A DNA stretch of 64,000 bases from Georgenia thermotolerans. GTDB lineage: Bacteria > Actinomycetota > Actinomycetes > Actinomycetales > Actinomycetaceae. Position numbers and translations under genes: made by a program. Under the pieces are notes generated by a model. That model was given only the letters and a program-made list of their open reading frames with translations. It was not told where the DNA came from and made no database searches. Where the stretch lies: NCBI RefSeq assembly GCF_009193185.1, contig NZ_VUKF01000004.1, positions 96,455 to 160,454 on the forward strand, given 5' to 3'. Every line of letters begins with the position of its first letter. The first letter of the stretch is position 1. Shown piece after piece: positions 32,451 to 41,262 of this stretch.

Positions 32451-33905
32451 CTATGACGGCGCCCGCTGGCGTTGGTGCAGCGGGCTGGCCGGGTTGAGCA
32501 GCGCGTGCCGCCGCCCGTAGGTGAAGTAGATGACCAGGCCGATGACCAGCCACACGGCGAACCGGACCCAGGTCTCCCAGTGGAGGTGGAGGATGAGGAA
32601 CACCGAGGCGAGCACGCCGAACGCGGGCACCACCGGCATGAACGGCAGCCGGAAGGAGCGCTCCGCGTCGGGGCGGGTGTAGCGGAAGAGGATGACCGCC
32701 ACGCACACGACGACGAAGGCCGACAGGATGCCGATGTTGGTGAGGTCGGCCACCGCGCGGATGGGCAGCGCCCCGGCCAGCACGGTCGCGGCCACCCCGG
32801 CGATCCAGGTCACCCGTTGCGGGGTGCCGTGGCGGTCCACCCGTGCGAACCACGGTGAGAGCAGCCCGTCGCGGCTCATCGAGAACCACACGCGCGTGAC
32901 GCCGAGCAGGAAGGTGATCATCACGGTGAGGATCGACAGCACGGCGAAGATCGAGATGATGTCCGCGATCACCGGCAGCCCCACGTTGTTGAACGCGGAG
33001 GCGAAGCCCGCCGCCGGGTTGATGTCCTGGTAGCTCTGCAGGCCCGTGAGCACCAGCGTGGCGGCGACGTACAGGATCATGGCGATGATGAGCGACAGGA
33101 TGATCGCCTTGGGCATGTGCCGGCGCCCCTCGCGTGCCTCCTCCGCCGCGGTGGACATGGCGTCGTAGCCGAAGACCGCGAAGAAGACCGTCGCCGCGCC
33201 GGTGAGCACCGGGCCGAAGCCGTTGGGCATGAACGGGATGTAGTTGCCCGTGTCGATGTAGAAGACGCCCAGCGCGATGATCGCGAGGATCAGGGTGATC
33301 TTGACCGCCACCGCGATCAGCTCGAAGCGTCCGAACGTGCGCGAGCCGCGGCTGAGGATGAACGTCACGAGCAGGCAGATCAGCATGGCCGGCACGTTGA
33401 CGACCCCGCCCTTGGCCTCGAAGGAGCTGGCGGTGATCGAGGTGGGCAGCGCCAGGCCGGTCCCGGCGAGGAAGGCGTCCAGGTACCCGGAGATGCCGAT
33501 CGCCACGACGGCGACGATGGCGGTGTACTCGAGCAGCAGGTCCCACCCGATGAACCAGCCGATGATCTCCCCGAGCGCGACGTAGCCGTACGTGTACGCC
33601 GAGCCGGCACGGGGCACCATGCCCGCGAACTCGGCGTAGGACAGCGCCGCGGCCGCCGACGCCAGTCCGGCGATGAGGAAGGAGATGAGCACGGCCGGCC
33701 CGGCGGCGGGGTTGTTCGCGTCGCCGTGGGCGACCACCCCGGCGAGGGAGAAGATGCCGACGCCGATGATGCCGCCGACGCCGATCGCGGTGAGCTGCCA
33801 CAGCCCCAGGCTCTTGATGAGCTTGCCGGAGCCGGTCTCGCTCTCGATGTCCTCGATCCGCTCGACCGGCATCCGCCGCCAGATCGAGCCGTGCTCTGAC
33901 GCCAT
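32451..33905 (-). CDS. APC-family amino-acid permease
   Basis: A 484-residue protein from ATG 33905 with GGGGAG 8 bases upstream. It has 12 or more transmembrane helices. The first helix carries the substrate-binding GIGGIIGVGIF-type motif (here IGVGGIIGVGIF near 42), and the YTYGYVALGEIIGWFIGWDLLLEY segment is typical of the cationic amino-acid transporter (CAT/YfnA) group. It imports amino acids by proton symport or exchange. A second ATG at residue 12 is an alternative start. No linked catabolic gene points to a substrate. Confidence 0.92.
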   Translation of the reverse strand: MASEHGSIWRRMPVERIEDIESETGSGKLIKSLGLWQLTAIGVGGIIGVGIFSLAGVVAHGDANNPAAGPAVLISFLIAGLASAAAALSYAEFAGMVPRAGSAYTYGYVALGEIIGWFIGWDLLLEYTAIVAVVAIGISGYLDAFLAGTGLALPTSITASSFEAKGGVVNVPAMLICLLVTFILSRGSRTFGRFELIAVAVKITLILAIIALGVFYIDTGNYIPFMPNGFGPVLTGAATVFFAVFGYDAMSTAAEEAREGRRHMPKAIILSLIIAMILYVAATLVLTGLQSYQDINPAAGFASAFNNVGLPVIADIISIFAVLSILTVMITFLLGVTRVWFSMSRDGLLSPWFARVDRHGTPQRVTWIAGVAATVLAGALPIRAVADLTNIGILSAFVVVCVAVILFRYTRPDAERSFRLPFMPVVPAFGVLASVFLILHLHWETWVRFAVWLVIGLVIYFTYGRRHALLNPASPLHQRQRAPS

Positions 33906-34132
33906 CTCGACCGCTCCCCTCGGTGGGAGCGCCCTGGACCCGGTCGCGGGCGAAGGTGCGCAGTACGAGCGTCACAGCGTTCGCGTGCCGCGTCCACCGG
34001 ACGGGTCCGTTGGGGAACGGACCGGTGCGGCCCGGGGCGTGGTCGCCGGCGTCTCGTCCGGCCGCCCTGGTCCGCGCGGACCGATCGGTGGCACCCTGGG
34101 GGCCCGGCCGCGGCACACGAGGAGGTGGTCCC

Positions 34133-34636
34133 GTGACGCCGGACGACGTCGCCGCCGCCATGGCAGACCCGGTCGCCCAGCGCCTGCTGGCATCGGCGAA
34201 CCCGGCCCGCCTCGCCTACGTGGCCCGGGACGGGACGCCGCGCGTGGTGCCGGTCGGGTTCGACTGGAACGGCGCGACGATCGTGATCGGCACGGTCCCG
34301 GGCTCGGCGAAGGTCCGGGCCCTGGAGGCCAACCCCGCCGTGGCGCTGACGATCGACACCAGCCCGCCCGCCTGGCCGCCCCACGTCCTGCTGGTGCGCG
34401 GGACGGCCACGGTCACCCTCGTCGACGGCGTCTTCCCCGAGTACGTGGCCGGCGCCCGGAAGCTCACCCCTGCCGCGGAGTTCGCAGACTGGGAGGCCGG
34501 CGTGCGCGCGCTGTACGACCAGATGGCGCGCATCGACGTCACCCCGACCTGGGTCCGCATCCACGACTTCGAGACCCGGATCCCGCGGGCGGTCGAGGAG
34601 CTGGCGCGCCGGAAGCGCGGCGACGCGCGCCGGTGA
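34133..34636 (+). CDS. Pyridoxamine 5'-phosphate oxidase-like flavin-binding protein
   Basis: A 167-residue protein from GTG 34133, with AGGAGG 7 bases upstream. It has the split-barrel PNPOx fold: ARLAYVARDGTPRVVPVGFDWNG near 23-46, then VIGTVPGSAKVRALEANPAVALTI and a central HVLLVRGTATV strand. Small proteins of this type bind FMN, F420 or haem and act as reductases or are of unknown role in actinobacteria. The true PNPOx substrate residues are not evident, so vitamin B6 synthesis is unlikely. It converges with the deaminase gene. Confidence 0.8.
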   Translation: MTPDDVAAAMADPVAQRLLASANPARLAYVARDGTPRVVPVGFDWNGATIVIGTVPGSAKVRALEANPAVALTIDTSPPAWPPHVLLVRGTATVTLVDGVFPEYVAGARKLTPAAEFADWEAGVRALYDQMARIDVTPTWVRIHDFETRIPRAVEELARRKRGDARR

Positions 34637-34669
34637 CGGCGACGGCGCCGGCCCGCCGCGCCGTCGTCG

Positions 34670-36019
34670 TCAGCCGGCGGCCTGGATGGCGGTCGCGGCG
34701 GAGCGGTGACGGCGCAGCACGTCCTCGAGATCGCGGAGCCGGAGCTCGCCGTCGGCCACGAGCGGGGTGCCGGCGACGAAGGTGTACCAGGCCCGCGACG
34801 GGCCCGTGCGCAGCCACGCCTCGACGGGGTCGGTGAGGGCGCCCGCGAGCGCGACCGGGGAGGTGTCCCAGACGACGACGTCGGCGCACGCCCCGGGCCG
34901 CAGGTGCCCGATCTCGTCGTCCCAGCCCAGGGCGCGGGCGCTGCCGCGCGTGGCCATGTCGAGCGCGTCCCGGGCGGTCATCGCCTGGGGGCCGTGGCGG
35001 AAGCGGCCGAGGAGCAGGGCGCCGCGCGTCTCCATCCAGAGCGAGGCCGCGTCGCTGGAGGACGACCCGTCGCAGCCCAGGCCGACGTTCATCCCCACGC
35101 CGCGCAGGGTCATCGCGTCGGCGGTCCCTCCAGCGAGGATCATGTTCGAGCTCGGGCACTGCGTCGCGGACACCCCGGCCGCGGCGAGGCGCTTGTTCTC
35201 CTCGGCCGAGCCGTACACGTAGTGGGCCACCCACGAGCGCGGGCCGGCCCAGCCGACCCGCTCGAAGTACTCCACCGGCCGGCACCCGTACACCTCGAGG
35301 CAGTAGTCGTCCTCGTCGCGGTCCTCGGCGAGGTGCGTGTGCAGCCGGACGTCGTGCTTCTCGGCCAGCTCCGCCGTCGTCCGCATGATGCTCTCCGAGA
35401 CGGAGAAGAGGGAGCACGGCGCCAGGGCCACGCGGGTCATGGCGCCGGGGCCGGGGTCGTGGTGGGCGGCGATCAGCCGCTCGGAGTCGGCGAGGATCGT
35501 GTCCTCGTCCTGGACGACCTCCCGCGGGGGCAGGCCGCCGTCGTCGACGGACCGGGTCATGGAGCCGCGGTTGGCCATGAACCGGAAGCCGATGTCGGTC
35601 GTGGCCCGCACCTGGGCGTCGATGAGCCCGGGGCGGGGGTGGACGTACATGTGGTCCGAGGAGGTCGTGCACCCGCCGAGGAGCAGCTCGGCCACGGCGA
35701 CGTAGGTCGACAGGTACACCGCCTCCTCGTCCAGCCGGGCCCACAGCGGGTACAGCGTGGTGAGCCACTGGAAGAGGGTGCCGTTGACCGCGGGCCCGTA
35801 GGCCCGGGTCAGGTTCTGGTACATGTGGTGGTGGGTGTTGATCAGGCCCGGGGTCACCAGCCGGCCCCCGGCGTCCACCCGGCGGGCCGCGTCCGGCTCG
35901 GGCTCGCCGGCCCGGCCGGCGCTGTGCACCCGGCCGCCGTCGAGGGCGAGCCAGCCGCCCTCGATCTCCACCCCTCGGTCGATGTAGATGGTGGCGTTGG
36001 TGATGACGGTGTCGAGCAA
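34670..36019 (-). CDS. 8-oxoguanine deaminase-like amidohydrolase
   Basis: A 449-residue metal-dependent amidohydrolase (COG0402). The N-terminal metal motif is INTHHHMYQNLTRA (H63-H65), followed by SSDHMYVHP, HTHLAED near 240 and CPSSNMILA near 300, with the late metal Asp in GLGCDGSSSSD. HHHMYQNLTRA and CPSSNMILAGG are characteristic of 8-oxoguanine / isoxanthopterin deaminases rather than of guanine deaminase. It would convert 8-oxoguanine to urate and so clear oxidised purines. It follows psuG's reading direction but is separated from it by 187 bases. Confidence 0.83.
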   Translation of the reverse strand: MLDTVITNATIYIDRGVEIEGGWLALDGGRVHSAGRAGEPEPDAARRVDAGGRLVTPGLINTHHHMYQNLTRAYGPAVNGTLFQWLTTLYPLWARLDEEAVYLSTYVAVAELLLGGCTTSSDHMYVHPRPGLIDAQVRATTDIGFRFMANRGSMTRSVDDGGLPPREVVQDEDTILADSERLIAAHHDPGPGAMTRVALAPCSLFSVSESIMRTTAELAEKHDVRLHTHLAEDRDEDDYCLEVYGCRPVEYFERVGWAGPRSWVAHYVYGSAEENKRLAAAGVSATQCPSSNMILAGGTADAMTLRGVGMNVGLGCDGSSSSDAASLWMETRGALLLGRFRHGPQAMTARDALDMATRGSARALGWDDEIGHLRPGACADVVVWDTSPVALAGALTDPVEAWLRTGPSRAWYTFVAGTPLVADGELRLRDLEDVLRRHRSAATAIQAAG

Positions 36020-36206
36020 CGGAGACCTCCTGAGCGGGCTGACGTGGGTGGCACGTGCCCTGTCTCAGGCGTGCGCTTCGCCTGAATCGTCACCGCGTCG
36101 CGGGCGGGCGCTACTTTGCGTGTGTGGTCCGGTGAGATGAGTTATAGCACGCCCGCTCGGCGCGCTACTCCGGGCGGCTTCCCCCGGACGGCGTCGTGGC
36201 GCCTCC

Positions 36207-37127
36207 TCACGCCGTCGCTGAGGAGCGCTCGCGCCGGGCCCAGGCGGTGGCGATCTGCCCACCGAGGACGACGTTGCCGGTGGCGACGTCGATGTTGACC
36301 TCGAGGCTCGCGCCGCCCGTGTGCTCCTGGAAGTAGGCGAGCAGGAAGGGTGTGACGCCCTTGCCGGTGACTCCCCGCTGGTCGGCCGCGGCCAGCGCCT
36401 CGGCCAGGACCCGGTCGTGCAGCCGAGGGTCGAGCTGCCGCTCCGCGGGCAGCGGGTTGGCCACCAGCACGGCCCGGTGCAGCGCCAGGGCGTCCTGTGC
36501 CGCCATGACCGCCACCACGTCCTCGGCCGACTCCACCCGCCAGTCGATCGGCAGGCCCGAGTCCGCGAGGTAGAAGCCCGGGTACCGGTTCGTCCGGTAC
36601 CCGAGCACCGTGATGTTGAGCGTCTCGAGGCGCTCGAGCGTCGCCGGGAGGTCGAGGACGGACTTCGCCCCCGCGGAGACGACCGTGATGGGCAACCCCG
36701 CCAGCGCGACCAGGTCGGCCGACTCGTCGAAGGACCGCGCGGCGCCGCGATGGACGCCACCGATCCCGCCGGTGGAGAACACCCGGATGCCCGCCCGCGC
36801 CGCCAGCAGCGCCGTCGCGGCGACCGTGGTCGCTCCCGTGACCCGCAACGCCATCGCCGGCGCAAGATCCCGGGCCGAGAGCTTGACGACCGAAGGATCC
36901 TCGGCGATCCGCTCGAGCTCGGCGGCTGTCAGCCCCACCCGCGCCACGCCGTCGACGACCGCCACGGTCGCCGGGGTCACCCCGGCATCGCGGAGAAGCC
37001 GCTCGAACGACCGGGCGGCGTCGAGGTTGCGCGGCCGGGGCAAGCCGTGGGCGACGATGGTCGACTCCAGAGCCACCACGGGGCGCCCCGCGGCGAGGGC
37101 GTCGGACACGGCGGCGGAGATGCTCAC
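36207..37127 (-). CDS. psuG: Pseudouridine-5'-phosphate glycosidase
   Basis: A 306-residue protein from GTG 37127. Family motifs: ALESTIVAHGLPRP with the acid/base E21, SAGAKSVLDLPATLE with the Schiff-base lysine K155, and TPFLLAYFQEHTGG near the end. It splits pseudouridine 5'-phosphate into uracil and ribose 5-phosphate. The usual partner kinase psuK is not adjacent. The ribosome site AGGAGG does not serve this GTG (about 19 bases away); it serves a 5-codon frame overlapping it, see 37124-37141. Confidence 0.92.
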   Translation of the reverse strand: MSISAAVSDALAAGRPVVALESTIVAHGLPRPRNLDAARSFERLLRDAGVTPATVAVVDGVARVGLTAAELERIAEDPSVVKLSARDLAPAMALRVTGATTVAATALLAARAGIRVFSTGGIGGVHRGAARSFDESADLVALAGLPITVVSAGAKSVLDLPATLERLETLNITVLGYRTNRYPGFYLADSGLPIDWRVESAEDVVAVMAAQDALALHRAVLVANPLPAERQLDPRLHDRVLAEALAAADQRGVTGKGVTPFLLAYFQEHTGGASLEVNIDVATGNVVLGGQIATAWARRERSSATA

Positions 37128-37141
37128 GGGCTGGCGGTCAT
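37124..37141 (-). other. Five-codon mini-frame overlapping the psuG start (leader peptide or frameshift)
   Basis: ATG 37141 has AGGAGG 5 bases upstream but encodes only MTASP before a TGA that overlaps the psuG GTG (GTGA). One extra base would fuse it to psuG as MTASPVSIS. It is either a coupled leader peptide or a one-base deletion in the genome or assembly. Confidence 0.6.
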
Positions 37142-37685
37142 GGAGGCCTCCTGCGGGTCGAAACAGCCCTACGGATGGCGTGCCAGGCGCGCGCTCGGTG
37201 GCAGTGCGGTCCCCTCGACGACGCAACGGCCCGCGAGAACATGGAGGACCACTCGTCCAGCACAGTCAACCCCATCACCTGGTAGGGGCGAGCCCTGCAC
37301 AGGGCCGCACCTGCGGTTCCGGCCGGCGAGCGGCGCCCGTCGGCGCGTCTGCGTCGACCGGTCCCCTGCCCTGACGCCCTCCAAGAACGGTGGCAAGAAT
37401 GCCCAGAAATGGTGACCGGCGGCACTTTGTGGCGTTGGTCTAGATATTTTCTGTATTTTTTGACATAATTCATGGGCTGGCTCGCTGAGGTCGGACTCTC
37501 CCGCACCGGATGACTTCGAGTCCCTTCCCCCACGCGCAGGCGTCGCCCGTCCGAGACCGACCAGCACCTGGTTCCAAGAACTCGGCACACGGCGACGGCT
37601 GCCTCTCGACGGAGGACACCGACCGCGAGCGCGACGCTCCCCTCCGGGGCGCACAGCCGGCGGCGTTCGTCGAAAGGATTACGCG
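37142..37685. other. Non-coding interval with an AT-rich island between psuG and the CarD gene
   Basis: About 540 bases with no credible gene. Most is GC-rich, but 37434-37470 is strikingly AT-rich (runs of T, TAGATA, TTGACATAAT). It may hold promoters of the divergent genes: TTGACA at 37460-37465 reads toward the CarD gene but lacks a good -10 at standard spacing. An AT-rich patch like this is a possible Lsr2 target (inference). Confidence 0.5.
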
Positions 37686-38213
37686 TTGAATTACTACCCC
37701 GGCCAGGTTCTCGTCCATTCCCACCACGGCCCGGCCACCGTCTCGAAGATCATCGACCGGAAAGTTGGCAAGGGGCGTCAGCGTTACCTGAAGCTGGACG
37801 TGCACGACGCCGACCTCTCGGTCGGGGTGCCGCTGGATCGGGCCGAGGAGCTCGGTGTGCGCGCGCTGCTCGACGCCGACGGCCTGCGCGAGGTCTTCGA
37901 CCTGCTCCTTGCGCCGACCGGGGAGAAGGACGGCGTGTGGTCCCGTCGCGTCAAGAACAACGCCGACCGGCTGCGCTCCGGCGACGTCCGCGTCATCGCC
38001 GGTCTGATCCGCGACCTCACCCGGTGGAACCAGGAGAAGCGGCTCTCCTTCGGCGAGACGACGATGCTGCGCGATGCTCTCACCCCGTTCGTCGCCGAGC
38101 TGGCCCTCGTGCTGGGCGTCGACACGGACAAGGCCACCGCGATCGTCGATGCGGCAGTTCTCGAGGGCACCCGGCCGAGCATGCCGCGGGCCGAGCTCGC
38201 CGCGGCAAGCTAG
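37686..38213 (+). CDS. CarD/CdnL-type transcriptional regulator
   Basis: A 175-residue protein starting at TTG 37686, with GAAAGGA 7 bases upstream. The N-terminal Tudor-like RNA-polymerase-interacting domain is clear (YYPGQVLVHSHHGPATVSKII, then RQRYLKLDV), followed by the helical DNA-binding domain (WSRRVKNNADRLRSGDVRVIAGLIRDLTRWNQEKRLSFGE). CarD proteins bind the RNA polymerase beta subunit and stabilise open promoter complexes. Whether this is the essential housekeeping copy or a second paralogue cannot be told here, as it does not sit next to ispD/ispF. The C-terminal tail is divergent. Confidence 0.88.
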   Translation: MNYYPGQVLVHSHHGPATVSKIIDRKVGKGRQRYLKLDVHDADLSVGVPLDRAEELGVRALLDADGLREVFDLLLAPTGEKDGVWSRRVKNNADRLRSGDVRVIAGLIRDLTRWNQEKRLSFGETTMLRDALTPFVAELALVLGVDTDKATAIVDAAVLEGTRPSMPRAELAAAS

Positions 38214-38227
38214 CCGCACCGAGGACG

Positions 38228-38269
38228 CGGCCCCGGTCCCTCGAGCCCAGCACCCAAGGGCCGGGGCCG
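38228..38269 (+). terminator. Candidate terminator after the CarD gene
   Basis: CGGCCCCGG (38228-38236) and CCGGGGCCG (38261-38269) pair perfectly around a 24-base loop whose ends (TCCCT/AAGGG) can extend the stem. It starts 15 bases after the stop. Confidence 0.5.
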
Positions 38270-38317
38270 TCGTCGGGGCCTTCTCCCTCTTCTCCTGCGG
38301 CAGGCGGCCGCCGGTGG

Positions 38318-38662
38318 TCAGGGCGAGGGAACCGATCCGCGTTCCGTGCAGGCCGGCGGCTGTTCCCCGGCCACCGGTGGACCTGCCTGATCCGACAATC
38401 GAATTCTCCAATCGTAGGCCTCGCGGCGCCCTCGCGGCAGGTCGAGGAAGCCGCGCACCGCGTTGATGGACATGCCAGCTTCGACCGCGATCTCGTCGGG
38501 CGAGAGACCGGCAGCGTGTGCAGCACGCAGGGCACCGACGATCCGCTCTACCGACCACTCACCACCCGCTTGTGCCGGCGTGATCACCGCGAGCAGCCTC
38601 TCAAGCGCCACCCGCTGCCCCTCCTCGAGATCCCGAGCAGGCACGAGCCGCTCATCGGTCAT
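38318..38662 (-). CDS. Small helix-turn-helix protein of unknown function
   Basis: A 114-residue protein from ATG 38662. The central region SVERIVGALRAAHAAGLSPDEIAVEAGMSINAVRGFLDL looks like a helix-turn-helix of the sigma-factor/resolvase kind. The C-terminal 25 residues are low complexity. The ribosome site is weak. It could be a small DNA-binding regulator. Its tail faces the CarD terminator, and the next gene on the other side runs away from it. Confidence 0.6.
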   Translation of the reverse strand: MTDERLVPARDLEEGQRVALERLLAVITPAQAGGEWSVERIVGALRAAHAAGLSPDEIAVEAGMSINAVRGFLDLPRGRREAYDWRIRLSDQAGPPVAGEQPPACTERGSVPSP

Positions 38663-38939
38663 CCCGAACCACCGTCCATTTCACACGTCGCCCAGGAGGA
38701 GTGAGCGGGCGGCGGGCGCCTGTCGGCCTCGCCTGCCGGACCCGCCAGGAGCTTCGCATGCGGCTGCCTATCATGGAACCGGGCGTCGGAATTCCCTGTC
38801 ACCACCGACACCACAGCGAGGCCGGCTCCGTGAGACGCTCCGTCTGCGGCGAATCCCGACCGGGACCCACGCTGCTCCAACCTCGGACGCGTATCGGCAC
38901 ACCCTCATCGCAGACGGGCCCGGAGGGATCGGAGAGACC

Positions 38940-39374
38940 ATGGCAGACCGTCCGGTGCCCGCCTCTCCGCCGCAGGCCCGCCCACCGGCGCACACCAGAA
39001 CCAGGCGAGCGACGTTGTGCATTGCCGCGCTGATGACCGTTGCACTCGGGCTCAGCGTCCGCACGTTCAGCGATGGCGCCTGGACCGGCCCCGTCGGCGA
39101 CGCCCTGTACGCCGTCCTCATCTATCTGCTCGTGGCAATCCTGCTCCCAGGGAAGCCCCGGGTACAGGTCGTCGGCGCGGCGATGACGGCCTGCCTGCTG
39201 ATCGAGGTGTTCCAGCTCACCGGCCTCCCTGCGGAACTGGCACGGTCGTGGCCGCCCATCCGGCTGGTGCTGGGCACCACGTTCGGAGTGGCGGACCTGT
39301 TCGCCTACGCCGCCGCCTGCGTCCTCGCCTTCGCCGTCGACCGCACGCTCAGCAACGCCGTGACGCTCCGGTAG
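38940..39374 (+). CDS. DUF2809-family membrane protein
   Basis: A 144-residue protein from ATG 38940 (GGAG 5 bases upstream). After a 30-residue polar head there are four hydrophobic segments: about 32-50, 57-75, 80-95 and 120-138. DALYAVLIYLLVAILLPGKPRVQVVGAAMTACLLIEVFQLTGLPAELARSW and a late GTTFGVADLFAYAAACVLA match the DUF2809/YjgA-type and VanZ-like small membrane family. Function is unknown. It is a single gene. Confidence 0.75.
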   Translation: MADRPVPASPPQARPPAHTRTRRATLCIAALMTVALGLSVRTFSDGAWTGPVGDALYAVLIYLLVAILLPGKPRVQVVGAAMTACLLIEVFQLTGLPAELARSWPPIRLVLGTTFGVADLFAYAAACVLAFAVDRTLSNAVTLR

Positions 39375-39482
39375 GCGGCCCACGGACGACCGCCCCCTCG
39401 GCGTGGCCAGAACCCTGTTACCTGCGCGACCGCAGGCACTAGCGTCACGACAGGCTCGCGCGACCACCCTCGGAGGGAACTC

Positions 39483-40304
39483 ATGCTGCAGCACGTCGCT
39501 GAGGGCGTCCTCGTTCACGAGAGCGAGTTCATCCGGAGCAACTCCGTCGTCGTGCAGGGCCGGGCCGGCGTTCTCCTCATCGACCCCGGCATCACGAGCC
39601 ACGAGATGGCCGCCCTCGCGAACGACCTTCGCGGGTTGGACCAGCCCGTCGTGGCCGGCTTCTCGACCCATCCCGACTGGGACCACGTGCTCTGGCACGC
39701 AAACTTCGGTGACGCGCCCCGCTACGGCACAGCCCGCTGCGCGGCCTCGATCCAAGAACTGCTGTCGCAGGAGGACTGGCAGGTCCGCATAGCCGAGGGG
39801 CTACCACCGGAGTTCGCCGACGACATCCCGATGGATCTGCTCGGTCTCATCACCGGCCTGCCCGCGGGAGCCACACAGATTCACTGGGACGGCCCCGCGG
39901 TCCGCATCATCGAGCATCAGGCCCATGCCCCGGGCCATGCGGCGCTGCTGATCGAGGAGAGCGGCGTCCTCGTCGCCGGCGACATGCTCTCTGACATCCT
40001 GATGCCCTTCCTCGACCTCGATGCCACGGATCCGATCGGGGACTACCTCGCCACGCTGCGGCTGTTCGAGACCGTGGCCGACGACGTCGCGGCCGTCATT
40101 CCCGGTCACGGCGCCGTCGGCAGGGCTGACCAGGTACGGGCGCGAATCGACCAGGACCGTGCGTACGTGCAAGCCCTGCGAGGCGGCGGGGTCTTCGATG
40201 ACCCGCGGGTCGGTCCATCGGCCCCGTTGGAGTGGCTGCCCGACGTGCATCGGTGGCAGGTACAGCGGCTCGCGCAGAGAGAGCCGGACACAACGCACGA
40301 ATAA
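39483..40304 (+). CDS. MBL-fold metallo-hydrolase
   Basis: A 273-residue metallo-beta-lactamase-fold protein. It has the metal motif THPDWDHV (H63, D67, H68; the middle His of HxHxDH is replaced by Asp65), then APGHAALLIE, the bridging Asp in VAGDMLSD and IPGHGAVG. It is close to the AIM/lactonase/glyoxalase II group in general plan. The substrate is unknown. The changed second metal-ligand position suggests altered metal binding compared with lactamases. GGAGG lies near ATG 39483. Confidence 0.85.
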   Translation: MLQHVAEGVLVHESEFIRSNSVVVQGRAGVLLIDPGITSHEMAALANDLRGLDQPVVAGFSTHPDWDHVLWHANFGDAPRYGTARCAASIQELLSQEDWQVRIAEGLPPEFADDIPMDLLGLITGLPAGATQIHWDGPAVRIIEHQAHAPGHAALLIEESGVLVAGDMLSDILMPFLDLDATDPIGDYLATLRLFETVADDVAAVIPGHGAVGRADQVRARIDQDRAYVQALRGGGVFDDPRVGPSAPLEWLPDVHRWQVQRLAQREPDTTHE

Positions 40305-40448
40305 CTGTGCTCGCCTCCACCAGCCTCGATCGGGCAGCTGGACAGCAGCCTCGGCGCTACGGTCGGCATACCGGATGCGGACCGCCAACGGGTCACGTCC
40401 CGGCCTGCGGGTTCCCGTCCGCGAGCCGCCCCACGACCAGGAGACGTC

Positions 40449-41111
40449 ATGTCACTCGTTCGTGTTCACAACTTCTCTGTCTCGCTGGACGGTTTCGGTA
40501 CGGGCGAGGGCCAGCGGCTTGATGCGCCCTTCGGCCACGCCGGGAGCCGCCTGCTCGAGTGGGCCTTGCCGACGCGTACCTTCCAGCAGATGGGCCTTCA
40601 CGGCGAGGAACCGGGCTCCGTCGGCATCGATGAGACGTTCGCCAGCCGGTGGGCCACCGGGATCGGGGTCGAGATCATGGGCCGCAACAAGTTCGGTCCT
40701 CAGCGCGGCCCGTGGCCGGACGAGAGCTGGCGGGGCTGGTGGGGCGACAACCCGCCCTTCCACACGCCGGTGATCGTCCTCACCCATCACTGGCGCCGAC
40801 CGTTGGAGATGGACGGCGGGACCACCTTTCACTTCCTCGACGCCGAACCCGCCGAGGCGCTCCAGCAGGCACGCGCCCTGGCCGGCGAACTCGACGTCCG
40901 CATCGGCGGCGGCGCCACCACTGTCCGCCAGTTTCTCGAGGCAGATCTGATCGACGAGATGCACATCGTCCTCGTGCCGATCGTCCTCGGCCGGGGCGAA
41001 CGGCTCTGGGACGGCCTCGAAGGACTCGAGCAGCGCTTCCACATCGAGGCAGCCCCCTCGCCCAGCGGCGTCATCCACCTGACCTTCCAGCGACGGGCCC
41101 GGGCCGCCTAG
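40449..41111 (+). CDS. RibD C-terminal / dihydrofolate-reductase-like reductase
   Basis: A 220-residue protein, with AGGAG 5 bases before ATG 40449. It has the RibD_C fold: VSLDGFGTGEGQ near the start, IMGRNKF near 79, VIVLTHHWRRPLE, the NADPH-binding glycine stretch IGGGATTVRQFLEADLIDEMHIVLVPIVLG and a final LTFQRRA strand. Lone proteins of this type (YyaP/YwjB relatives) are NADPH-dependent reductases of unknown substrate. It is not a riboflavin-biosynthesis enzyme by context. It ends before a strong bidirectional terminator. Confidence 0.88.
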   Translation: MSLVRVHNFSVSLDGFGTGEGQRLDAPFGHAGSRLLEWALPTRTFQQMGLHGEEPGSVGIDETFASRWATGIGVEIMGRNKFGPQRGPWPDESWRGWWGDNPPFHTPVIVLTHHWRRPLEMDGGTTFHFLDAEPAEALQQARALAGELDVRIGGGATTVRQFLEADLIDEMHIVLVPIVLGRGERLWDGLEGLEQRFHIEAAPSPSGVIHLTFQRRARAA

Positions 41112-41214
41112 CCGCGCCGCGATGAAGAACCGTCCTGCCGAGCTTGTCCACGACCGTCGGCCCCCGGACACGGCCTGGTCGGTTCGCGACGCGCGACGTC
41201 AGCTGTCGTGCGGT

Positions 41215-41252
41215 CCGCCCCCGACCGCCGTCTCGACGGCGGTCGGGGGCGG
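41215..41252. terminator. Perfect 18-bp hairpin, bidirectional terminator
   Basis: Arms at 41215-41232 and 41235-41252 are exact complements separated by TC. It lies between the convergent reductase and flavoprotein genes, 11 bases from the flavoprotein stop. Confidence 0.8.
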
Positions 41253-41262
41253 AGAACCTGGC

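Noticed and set aside
36207..37127. psuG as a pseudogene because of the frame problem at its start
   Set aside because: The whole domain with catalytic Glu and Lys is intact from GTG 37127, so it is probably functional; the start oddity is reported separately.
37480..37520. Second glycine riboswitch on the minus strand (GCGGGAGAGTCC)
   Set aside because: Only the short start resembles the aptamer; the conserved CGCCGAAGG and CTCTCAGG parts are absent.
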